Below, piece after piece: positions 41,703 to 52,730 of a stretch of 64,000 nucleotides of DNA. The DNA comes from Hemileia vastatrix (lineage: Eukaryota > Basidiomycota > Pucciniomycetes > Pucciniales > Zaghouaniaceae), in assembly GCA_030280995.1 (NCBI GenBank), contig JASXTE010000005.1, positions 15,664,501 to 15,728,500 of the forward strand, given 5' to 3'. The first letter of the stretch is position 1. Each line of letters opens with the position of its first letter. Below the pieces are notes generated by a model. It had not been told where the DNA came from, made no database searches, and saw only the letters and a program-made list of their open reading frames with translations. A program made the translations under genes and the position numbers.

Positions 41703-42796
41703 TGTAGACAATCCTATAGTACTAGCTATAGGCCTTGACCAAGGGAGTTGGAGAAAAACCAGAGAGAAAATCCCCTGTCCCTTTAGAAAATTAGAGTGAG
41801 ATTTACTTGCTAAAGTAAGTTGGTTCCTGTGTTGCTAAAGCTCCTATTTAAACACACTTGACTGCTCGATGAGCCAAGAAAGTAGTCCCCAGATAGACTA
41901 CCAGACCAAAGAACTGAAATGTAGAACAAAGTCCACACCAGAGACAGCAAAGGTACTTGATGAAGGCTGCAAATCCACACCAGAGACAGCAATAATACTT
42001 GCTATAGCTTGCAAGACTATAACAGAGAAAACAGTTGCCAAAGTTAAGTTAAATGAAGAACTCACTTGCAACAAACACAGCCAATTGTGGCCAGAAAACA
42101 GTGAAAACTGAGTGAGGAACAATGAGATCACCTCCGGATGGTTGTATGATGATTAAGGTTGCCCCAAACTGTCTTATTCACTATGTACACACAGACCACT
42201 AACTAAGAGCCCATGCGCACCCACCAATCTGGCGCCTGTACCTTCCAGATTGCATAAAAAACCCTCCTGGAGCGCTCCCCAACCTCCTAAAACAGAGGCG
42301 GGCGGGCCGCCCGACGTCGGAGATGCCGCCTGAAGCGGCCCGGCCTCCCTGAAGCCAGAAAACCAATAAAAACCACTAATCTACTTGGAAAAATTAGCTA
42401 CAACTACTAAAACCTTTAAAACACGGAATTTCACTATAACAACATTGAGACATGAGATATAGAGAAAAATTAGCTCTATCAAATGGTACTAAGCACTTAA
42501 CCCTAAGACTTAAGGTTAGCCCGTAAAACACGAAAAACAAAATTAAACAGCAATCTTTTATAAATGAAAAATGAGGAAATGACCCCTTAAAACTCAGAAT
42601 ATGAAAAATGTCTTCAAGACATAAAATATAGAGAAACACCAGGGCTATCCAATGATGGTACCCACATACCCGCAGACCCAATATTCACGGAATAAAACCA
42701 GAAAAATACCAAATTCCTTAACAGATGTCAATTAAGACATGAACAAACAGCGCCAAATCACACAACAAAGGCCCCTGCCAATGTTGGAAGACCACA
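41703..42796 (-). repeat. 5' LTR of element F (1094 bp)
   Basis: Matches the 3' LTR; carries an extra 19 bases (near 42316-42334) within a GC-rich palindromic patch GGGCCGCCCGACGTCGG. Confidence 0.92.
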
Positions 42797-43080
42797 ACGC
42801 CTTATTTATACATTCTTTAGCATGTTTTCTGCATAATTCTTGCATCTGCAGAAAAGATTTAGTACCTGGATGGATATTCAATCTAGGTAATTAATTAAGA
42901 GTTTTAGCAGGGGTATTAGGTACATAACCCAACCATAACTCAAATGGCTTTTTGCCAGTGACAGAATGTACTGTACTATTGTATGCAAATTCTAAACCTG
43001 GGATAAGGGTTACCAAATCATGCGTGAATTTGTCTTGTCTTAATAATTAAGACCAAAAGCACAATATCTTCTTATATATT
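42797..43080 (-). pseudogene. Element D integrase fragment
   Basis: Minus-strand translation in shifting frames matches the late integrase of C (IRRYCAFGL, then a region corresponding to FAYNSTVHSV and LGYVPNTPAQ). Heavily decayed. Confidence 0.6.
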
Positions 43081-43109
43081 CTTAATGATTTTAACATCCT
43101 CAAAATTCA

Positions 43110-45347
43110 TTAAAAATTAATTGAGCCCATATTTGATATTGGATTTTCAAAGATGGACAAATCATCTTCCAACATACAGACTTCATTTTCATCACTATAT
43201 GAGATATTACTGTCATAATCACTTGAATCTATACTCTTTTCTACTTCATTTTTAGATTCATGTTGATTTTCAACAATATTTATGTTTTCCCCACATTTGT
43301 GACCTTTAAACCAAGGTTTTTTACACTTAAAACAAGTATTTGTTTCATACTTTTTAGGCACTACAGGTGCAGTAGGTTTTTTCTGCTTCTCCTGAAGTGT
43401 TTTTGAATTCTGAATCTTTACAGGTTCAACATTTTGTTTATAAGTGGAATACCTTGATTCATACTTATGGTTTAATAATATTTCATATTTCATTGCAAAT
43501 ATTAATAAAGTCAGAATATTCAGTAACATTTAATGTTCTAGCTACAACAATGTCTCTGACAGATATAGGTAATTTAATAATTATCTTATCTTTCCATAAG
43601 TTAAAATCTATATGAGGCTCAATGGCTTTTAATATTTTATTTAAATTCATTAAAAATACCATAGGTTTGTCACCATTCAACGGATTATACCTAGTTTTCT
43701 CATAAAGTCTCTGCTGAGTAAGTCTGAATTTAGAACCTCCAAATTGTTTTTCAATTAGTTGTTTCCATTCAGCCCAAGAGTATCTTTACCCTCACTCAAG
43801 ACAGCTTCAAACCATAATAAATAAACATCCTTAAATAAGGAAATCAATTTTGATGTTATTTCTTCATCTGGTAGCTTATATGAGAATTTCAAGTTCTCAA
43901 TTCTTTGGATAAAATGTTGCCAATCAGAGCTGGCTTCCCCATCATAAGTTGGGTACTGATCTATCTTAGGCCAGTTCTTCTGATTGGATTTTATTTCACT
44001 AATCTTAGGTAAATTCAATAACTCATTTACTCTGGATAAATGGTCTTGTATTTCCTCCTGTACATATTTGTGACTTACATTTTCAGATTTGACACTACGA
44101 CCAGATGGTTTTAGTTGTGGTGGTATAGGGAAGGAATGAGATTCACTTTTGCCAATAAAAGGATTATTATTATACTGAGTATACTTATGATCATCCTGGT
44201 TCATTAGTAGATTGGCAGTTTCAATCTCAAATTTAGTCAATCTTTGTAGCAGCTCAGATACACTTTGATTAGTCTGGGAAAAAGATAACTTAGTTCTTGA
44301 TTCAGTTTTCAATAAATGTGCTTCATATAGCTTTTCTAAATCACAGAATTTGTTTTAAAGTTCACTATATTTTATTACTCAATGAATCATACTAAAGAGT
44401 TAGAGACCGATGTTCATTATCTAATTCTTTATTTTGTGTTTCCGGTTGAGAAATTTTAAGTGTTAAGGATGAAATTGTATCACTTGTGAGCTTAACTTTC
44501 TGTTCCTCACAATCAGTCATTCTATTCCATAATAATGAAACAATTCTATGGACAGTAGGGTTATTATTAAAATACTCCATGTCTTCCATTTCAATTCTCT
44601 CACTTTTTTGTGAACTTCTCATCTCACTAGAAAGTGGTGGCAACTGAGAATTAACTGTGTTATTATTATAAATAGTACTGTTGTTAAGGACAAAAGACAA
44701 GTCAGGTGTATCTTCATCAAAACCTAATTTTCATAAGTCCTCCTCAATTCTCTGTACAGATTTGACATTAATAATATTACCTATATTGTAATCATCAGTA
44801 TTGTGTTCAATCTGAGACGGTAATCTACTTACCACGGTATTTGTGTGAGCCCTGATTTTTGGTGCTTTTGTTTTTATCTGTAGGGGTGAGATGAGGAAGT
44901 TTGATAAGGAGGAGGATCCCTGTTGCAGCTGTGACTGGACCATTGTTGATGGAACCAATCCCACTTCCATTTGTCTACCTAGATTTTCTCCTGGGAGTGA
45001 TGTGACCCTCCTGGGGTAAGGGGTTGCTGACTTGGCTGGCCTCCCTGGAGCTCTGCCAAGGTTTGATTTGTTTTCTGGAATCCTACCTTGCAATTGTTCT
45101 GCAATCGCTCTACTTCCTTCAGCATGAGAGACTTTGATTCCTCCAACTTCAGGACCTGTTTTTCAAGATTGGACAGTTTATCCTGCAGAGGAGGAGATGT
45201 CTTTTTTATTGTAATCTTTTTTAAGAGGGCGTCATTTTCCCCTATACTCATTTGCTCTGGCTGGGGGTATGATTGACCCTCCATGGTTATGTCCTGGGGC
45301 AATGTTTTTATTAGCTTTAGACCTGGTATTATAAGCAGGATTTTCAC
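43110..45347 (-). pseudogene. Element D Gag, decayed
   Basis: Pieces in alternating frames: coiled-coil part 44979-45347 (IKKTSPPLQDKLSNLEKQ), a linker, helices at 44392-44700, capsid-like part 43755-44312 with KNWPKIDQYPTYDGEASSDWQHFI, then 43483-43680 and 43110-43529 with the zinc knuckle CFKCKKPWFKGHKC. The order matches C, but sequence identity is low outside these motifs, so D is a distinct subfamily. Both candidate introns of the C leader are recognisable here (45294-45351 and 44781-44832). Confidence 0.75.
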
Positions 45348-45880
45348 TTACATTGTCCTGGGGAGAACTCTTATTGATAATAATCACAATATTTTACATC
45401 TAAAAAAGAGAAAACCTATATGGTAATTAGTAGACAAGGATTATTAGCAATAAAATTACTAATAAAAGCTCTGGAGATTACCCTGAATTTATATCTTTAT
45501 TTATTAAAATAAAATATAAGAAAAATTCTTAAAAATCTGTTAAAAATAAAATAATAAGTTTAACTAGACCTTCATAAAAGTGAATAAATAGCTTACCAAG
45601 CTTTAACTAAATACCAATTTAATTGGCTGTTATATTGGTGACCAAATACCAAGTGAAATCAGGTTTATATTGGGTACAGTTACTACTGTAAATACCTAAT
45701 TTTTATTATAAAATTTAGTAAAATTATTATAAGGGTTCTTTTCCACAATCACTGAGTTATGATGACCCACTAATGTGCAGAAGAACCAAATATTATGTCT
45801 GTTTGAGCTATACTAAATTGAAAATCACGCCCCAAGGCTTATACTAAATAATTATTAAAAACTTAGGAAAGACCCCCAAT

Positions 45881-47057
45881 TGTCAGTGTATCTAGTATAT
45901 GAGTATGATTTAATAGTATTTATTAATGGTACTACTACTTATTGATAAATGATTTAGTGATTAAACCTCAGGGGAAGACTAATAAAATAGTTATACTCAA
46001 ATAAAACTCACAATACTTGAATTTAAATGTGTGCTAGTGGTGGAAAATAGATAAATAGAATATAGTTATAGCATATATAATTATAATATCAATTTATAAA
46101 GGCTTTATAATATATTTATAAATGATAATAATTGTGTTTAAATTTTTAAATTGAATTGTAGTAAGTTGCAGATGTCTGATAACCCTCAAAATCCTACCTT
46201 ACTTATACCAAAATCCACTGGAGTGCACAGACCTTCAATCCAGATGATGTCACTGCTATCCAAGGAAATTACAGCACTGTGAGGTCCCATCACCTCCCAA
46301 TGGCGTCCACTTCAAGCAGATTCAGCACACAGACTTCCAGTAAGGACCCTCCATCACAATTAATGATAACACAGACCCATACCATAAATAGAAAATCCAG
46401 ATAAAAGTGGATACCATAAAGAAACAGGTAGAATAACTTATACAAAGAGTATATAATGAAAACAAAAGCATATAAAGGAACCAAATTAACTGTCCAAGCT
46501 CCCAATTACATCCTAAAGCATCCATATCAGCCCAGTAATCATATTGCAACCCATAAATCTGTGAAAATCCATCCAAAGAGGCAGATTTAGTTGTCCAAAC
46601 TGGATATATGTGCCTGAAATAGGCGTATATGCTTGTTTAGGCATTGTGAGTCCACCGGATACGTCCATATGACCTAAAATAAGCAGAAAAATAAAGGTTA
46701 TAGGCTATTAAGAGGCCAAAACCCACTTATAGACCTAAATATACATAATATACTGCATATTTCACTGAATATGAGATTTATGTATACTTATAAGCTTATG
46801 TATGTCAATAATTACTTAATATCACTTAAGATAATTATATTATAACTCCATTAACACCTTAATAAGTATTATTAGGCTATGGATAAGATATTTAAACTAC
46901 TATAAGTTATATAATAGTGTAATAATAATATATATATGTATTATAATCATATATATAAGTGTTTTAACCTTATTTTTAAGATATAAGCTTAATGTGTTTA
47001 AGGTTATCTTATTTTAAACATAAGAATTACTCAGTCCTGTGGATACCTAGGCTTACA
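45881..47057 (-). repeat. 5' LTR of element D, about 1.18 kb
   Basis: Minus strand: starts TGTAAGCCTAGG and ends ACTGACA, followed by ATTGGGGGTCTTTCC as primer site, as in C. There is no second copy in the window, so the boundaries rest on terminal motifs only. Confidence 0.55.
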
Positions 47058-47098
47058 ACTTCTTTCCTGATAATTAAATTTTTTTACATTATTGTTTC

Positions 47099-47490
47099 AG
47101 TTGACAAATTGTCCTGGCAATAAATTAATTAATAAAATTGATTATATTAAAACTATTTCAGTTGACAATAAGTCTTGGTAATTAAATTATCTCAGTTGAA
47201 AATAAGTCCTTGTAATTAAATTATTTCAGTTGAAATTAAGTCCTGGTAATTAAAATTATTTTCAGTTGACATTAAGTCCTTATAATTAAACTCTTCAGTT
47301 AGCTTCTATTCCTGATAATTATCAATATATACATTACTAATTAATAAATTATTTTATTATTTCAGTTGATTTATTTTAATCCTGGTTATAAAATTATTTT
47401 AATTAATAATAATTGTGATTATTATTTCAGTTGATTTTTTGTCCTGAAAAATACTATATTTCAATTATTCCAGTTGATTGAAAAATCCTG
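47099..47490 (+). repeat. Hairpin array in the leader of element E
   Basis: About nine copies of CAGTTGA...GTCCTG (near 47099, 47158, 47196, 47228, 47263, 47297, 47362, 47427 and 47470), matching the array in C. Confidence 0.7.
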
Positions 47491-47601
47491 ATAATTACAT
47501 ATATACAAAAAAAATTTTCCTTACTTTTCTTTAAATAAAGTAAAAATAATAACTGATTAAATTTTAATATTTCTTTCTCTCAGTTCAGGTTAATTACAAC
47601 T

Positions 47602-49952
47602 ATGACTCATCAAGGTGCTTCTGCTGGCCGTGATGAGGAACAGGATTTAATTGATTATGATGAAGCTTCTTCTGTAATTTCTCCTTTGACTACAAAACTG
47701 GCTCAAATAAATCAATTACTGGACCAATCAGGATGTAGAAATGCAGGATATGGAAATATTAGTGGAGAAAACTGCTCAGGATCAAAAGCCTTCTATCAAC
47801 CCCCCAGAAGAGCTTTCAAAAGGCTTCAAAATAAAAAAGATGCCCTTGAATCAGAAAGTTAAAAATCTCACCACTCACATTGACAATTTAAGGTCAGAAA
47901 ACCTCAAGCTGAGGTCAAAAACAGACTCTCTAGAAAATAAGCTAAGAAAAATAGAGTCCTTTCTTCAGGAGAAGAGGAAACCTCCTCCCCAAAAAGCCCT
48001 TCCACAATTAGCCCCCTGGCAACAAAAAAAGGTGTAAGTCACAAAGTGGAAGTGGAATTGGCTGAACCCCTAGTGGGATTATCTGTCCCAACAACAACAA
48101 CAACAACAACAAGTACCTAAGGCAGGTCCTTCAAGAACCAACCAGTTCAACCCCACACCTCCTCACCCCTATCAACATGGAAGAATGTGAAAAAAAAATC
48201 ACATTATATTCTTACCCAAGCCATGGTGAGCCTCTCTATTTAATCTCAATTACCATTTCTTGTTGCTGATTCAGTTCCTTCAGGTAATTCTGGAAGAGGA
48301 GATGAGACTGTGAGACCAGTAGAGGCTGAGAATAGTAGACAAATTGCTAAATATTGTAATGTATCTAATCCTTTGGTTTTGATTGATACTTCAATGATAC
48401 ATTCTGATATGGCTATTATTGATGAGACACTTGATACTGAGTTTTATGAGAATCTGGAAAGTTATTCTGTTTCCTTATTGAGAAATACTCTATATGTAGC
48501 TAACATTAATGATGAATATTTGAGGGATATTATTGCTAAACAAAATCATATAATGAAAAACATGCAGTGGAATCAGAAATTAAATAGTTTGTTAACTGAA
48601 AAGGGTTATCAAGCATTGAGGAGTGAGTTAGAGAGAGTTTCTGATGATGTGTTTCATTACAAAGTAACTCATGAAAATAAAGTTGCTTTATGGCAAAATA
48701 TCAAGAATTATTTGTGTAAATTAAAAGATACTGTGTCTATCTATTTCCAGGAGCTAGAGAGACATAAGTTTGACTTAAAAAGATTGATTGACCATTATTC
48801 ATCTTTACAAAATAAGAACCAGTTATCTTTTGCAACAATGAATGAGAGTTTATCTAGTATTCCAAGAGTGAAAACTAGGTTAACAACCATTGAAGAGAAA
48901 TTGAACTCATTGTTGCATGATCAAATGTTTTCTGATATCTCTTTGAAAAAACCAGTTGTGCAGGATATCCCAATTGTACCTGTTCCTAGTTCATCCAAAG
49001 AAAAATCAGTGCCAGAAATTCCTGTTGATACCACTGAGTTTCCATCAAAACTTGATGATGTACCTGGATCATCCACAGAAGGATTAAACAATGTGATTAC
49101 TGCCCAATTGGAGAATTTACAGCTTCTTATAATTCAGAAATAAGGTTGTAATAAGGAGACTACTTCAAATCAAAGGAGTTGTCAAAAACTTGATTAGCAT
49201 CCAACATTTGGTGGTGACTCTTCCTCTGATTGGCAGCAGTTCATTTGCAGGATTGATAATCTAAAAAATTCTTACAAACTCCCAGATGAGGAAATTGTGT
49301 CAAAATTAATTTCTTTATTTATCAATGTAGCCCTAATGTGGTATTAATCTATTCTCTTGGATAAAAATTACTACTCATGGGAAGATTGGAAAATATTAAT
49401 TAAAGCACAATTTGGTGGTTCCAAGTTTAGATTAGCTCAACAAAGGCAATATGTAGAAACTAGATATAGCTCTTCTACTGAAAAACCTATTGAGTTCCTG
49501 ATGAAACTTGTGAAAATATTGAGGGAAATGGACCCAGATATGGAGTTTGAGTTATGAAAGGGCAGGATCTTCTATAAATTACCTATGTCTCTGAGAGAGT
49601 TAATTGTTGCTAGGACTGAGTTCCCAAGAGAACCTTCTTCTTTCATTAATACTTGTAATGAGATCCGTATAAACAAAAAGTATGATGCTAGAAGATTCAT
49701 TCCTAGAACTTCATTTGAGAAAACCCCAAACTACCAACATATCCTCTGGAAAAGTTTGGTAAACCCTCTGCCCCTGTTGCACCCAAAAAATATGCAACAA
49801 ATACTTGCTTCAAATGCAGTAAGCCTTGGAAGAAAGGGTATGTTTGTGACAAGAAGATACATCTTGTTGAGCAGACAGATGAACAAGCTGATGACACAAT
49901 AGCACTGGATGATACTTCAAGTAATTGTGGCAGAAATATCTCATATGAATCA
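47602..49952 (+). pseudogene. Element E Gag
   Basis: ATG 47602 opens MTHQGASAGRDEEQDLIDYDE, matching C. The Gag frame closes at 47862, while the +1 frame (47732-48037 and on past two stops) keeps the coiled-coil and Pro-rich sequence seen in C. The main Gag resumes at about 48297 with SNPLVLIDTSMI..., ends at TAA 49141-49143, and continues through further stops to the zinc-knuckle region near 49800-49860 (CFKCSKPWKKG in one frame). Stops are frequent and of all three types. Confidence 0.8.
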
Positions 49953-52729
49953 CCATGCAATATGGGGGGCGGACTTGCTAGCAAGTCCGGGTAATTTCTA
50001 GAAATAATTTTCAACAAAAAACCCAATATTAAAATCTATACCATTAATATGGGAATGATAAGTTTAGCTCACTTTCCTTTTAATTTGACTTCCAGCTCTG
50101 TTGGTGCGGCACAGAACATATTTTACATGAATTATATAATTAAAAAAACAAAATAACCTAAAATCTTTGGATATATCTCACCTTTTAGCTTGAATTTTTG
50201 TATTTAAATATTTTTAAATACCTGAATTAATAGATGTAATTATTACAAAGTACAGAAAAAAAATATTAATATGTCTTAAAATACAAATTATTTTTGATTC
50301 AGTAACAGGAAAGACTCTTTGAGTTACCTTCATTACTAAATATGCTTGATGAAAATGAATATATCTACTTTTAAAAAAATATATGACTAAGTTTTTATGG
50401 TACATAGATTGAACTCCCAATGCCATCCTGGTTCTGACTGATGTTGATGATAAGTTAAACTGTGAGATTATCTTTTATTTTTTTCAAATTTGATGTTTTA
50501 TTTTTTAATGTATATAAATGTATATTTCTTTATCAACAAGATTTATATTAAATAATACATAAAATTCTGCAAATAAGTAAAACTATAGATAACTTTAGAA
50601 AAATTTTAAATTCAACAAATGAGCATTTTTATTTACACACAGTATAATATGATTTTCTTTCTTATGATAGAGAAAGAACAGCTTAAAAATTAGTGTTATA
50701 GATCTATCTTATGTAATAAAATAAGACCCATTTTTGGTTCATATTTCAACCAATCTGATAGAAAATCATTCTTGTTTTAAATAAAAACTATACAGCTCCT
50801 TCTGAGTATTAAATTATTCTTTAGATGAATATGTCTTATTTTATACCAAAAATTAAGGCAATTACTTGTTTAACTTGCAAAGTGAAACATTTTCTTTATG
50901 AATTGAAATTTATTAAAAAAAATCTCTCAAAAACAATTTTTCCTTCTAAATAGTTAAAATTATTCTTGTTGAACTTAATTTAATTTTAAATATATTTACT
51001 CAAGTATTTCTATTTGATAAAGTAATTAACTTAGAGTATATATGTAGTCTTATTTGGTCAAAAGAATATCAAATATAGTGTATTGTATAGATTTACTTGT
51101 TGTAAAAATAAAAATTTACTTTCTTGCTTAATAATTTTAGTATTTTATTACTATTAAACATTAAAAAATCTTTAAACTGTATTGTTTTATCTGAAAATGA
51201 TATGGAAATTTTAAGATGTGATTTAACCTTGTGAAATATTTTGTCCCTGAAAGCAAGCATGTGCACTTTCAACTTTGTACTCTATTTTAACTTCAAAAGA
51301 AAAATATTAAAATAAGACAAATAAAAATTTTAAAATTTATCTTGAATTTATATTAATTACAATAAAATTCTTCTAATATATAAATTTACTTAGGGAAGAG
51401 CTAAAAATATTGATCATTTGTATTATAAAAAAAGTTTTAAATTAAATTTTTCTATAGAAAAACTGGTATGATGATTAAAATAATCTCCTACTCAATATTC
51501 AGAAGAGTCACTGAAAAATAATACAGCATAAAATTCCAACTTTAATTCCATATATTCACATAAAAAAAAATGTACAATTTTTTGTATGAGCTAAAGAAGA
51601 AAAATGTTATTGAAAAAAATGGTATTCCCGCAAAAATCCATTTTCAAATTGAATTTTAATAAATATTTGTTGGTTAATTATAATTTTTATTTGAAAATTT
51701 GAGACTAATTTTATGTATAATTTTTTTCAAAATAAAAATTAACTGACTATTGATTCATTTTTTTAAAAATAAGATCAATTTACTGCCCAAAGTAATCTTA
51801 CAAAATATAAATGGAAAAAAATATAAACAAGATTCAGAATTTTAGACATTAAAATTATTTAGTTAAGATATATTATATAATTATTAAGTATTTTTGGAAT
51901 CACTATAGCTAAAAGAAGGTAGAAATCACTTTCCTTTAAATTTCAATAATTTTGCTACATGAAAAAGGTGCAAAAACATGATTCAAGTATACCACATGAA
52001 GAATTAAAATTATTTGAAGATACAAAACCAATTATTTATTATTAATTATTGATTATTACAAATTAAATATGAAAGTTCTTTATTGAGTTAAAAATTGACT
52101 AATAAAACATGACTCAGGTTTTTCTTTTCCTTTTATCTTTTTGGTTTTGTGTGTTTTTACTTAGTGCTAGACCTAAAAATTTAAAAATCCTGATTGTTAA
52201 TGTGCTTCTCATATAATTCATTTAACTTCAACAAAAAATATTTTTCAATCGAAAAATTCTTATATAAATTACATTACAACTTCAGTTTATATGATTTACA
52301 TTAAATTATTACTATTTTTATTTCTCAATGAACAATTTTTTGATCTTTAAAAGGTACATAAAGCTTTCTTATGTTTTGAAAAGGATTTTCCAAAAATACT
52401 AAATCAATTTAAAAATTATAACTTTAGAATTAATAATCTATTTTTCTGTAATTTGATTGATAAAATAGAATTGAAAAATAAGATAAAAATATATTTAATG
52501 AAAAAGAAATTTGTGTTGAGAAGATTCTTAAACTTTCCTTACTGTAATTTCTAATCAGAGTTCATTGAAGTTTCACAATTATTTCAGTAAATGTTCATTT
52601 ACCATTAATAAAGAGTTCAAGCTGATGTCAAAGAAGATTTCAGCATGAGTTCCATCTACCTTCCATCTGAGTCCTATCTGACTTCAAGTTGAGGACTTGC
52701 TAGAAAGTCCCCCCCCAAATATTACGTGG
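49953..52729. mobile_element. AT-rich non-coding insertion with GC-rich palindromic ends, 2.8 kb
   Basis: Interrupts element E between its SYES and the following codons. Left end CCATGCAATAT then a G run and GGACTTGCTAGCAAGTCC; right end, inverted, CCACGTAATATTT then a G run and GGACTTTCTAGCAAGTCC. The terminal inverted repeats thus carry an 18-bp palindrome just inside. TGAATC lies on both sides (49946-49951, 52730-52735). The interior is very AT-rich with no ORF above about 70 codons. Probably a non-autonomous DNA transposon of unknown family. Confidence 0.7.
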
Positions 52730-52730
52730 T

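Larger units (their letters stand above)
30164..42796 (-). mobile_element. Ty3/gypsy element F, 12.6 kb, with antisense genes
   Basis: LTRs are 41703-42796 (5', 1094 bp) and 30164-31238 (3', 1075 bp). They differ by about ten substitutions plus a 19-bp insertion in the 5' copy. The primer site TGGCGCCC (minus strand, 41691-41698) and a polypurine tract next to the 3' LTR fit the minus orientation. Gag-Pro and Pol are in different frames joined by a -1 frameshift signal. Between Pol and the 3' LTR is about 4.2 kb holding two plus-strand Cys-rich genes and many hairpins. The flanks (GGCGG left, ACGCC right) are not a direct duplication, so the ends may derive from recombination. Confidence 0.9.
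42797..47057 (-). mobile_element. Ty3/gypsy element D, C-related, internally deleted and truncated
   Basis: Minus-strand relative of C. It has a 5' LTR (45881-47057), a gag region, and then, at about 43080, a direct jump from late gag to late integrase, so protease, RT, RNase H and most of integrase are missing. The left end is cut where element F begins (42797). The right end of the LTR lies inside the hairpin-rich leader of element E, suggesting D inserted there. It cannot encode enzymes. Confidence 0.75.

Noticed and set aside
30271..42131. Small ORFs repeated in both LTRs of element F (for example 30330-30572 and 41869-42111)
   Set aside because: Duplicated as LTR sequence; low complexity and overlapping frames on both strands.
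49953..52729. Mitochondrial DNA insertion, suggested by extreme AT content
   Set aside because: Terminal inverted repeats and a flanking repeat fit a transposon; no mitochondrial gene was recognised.
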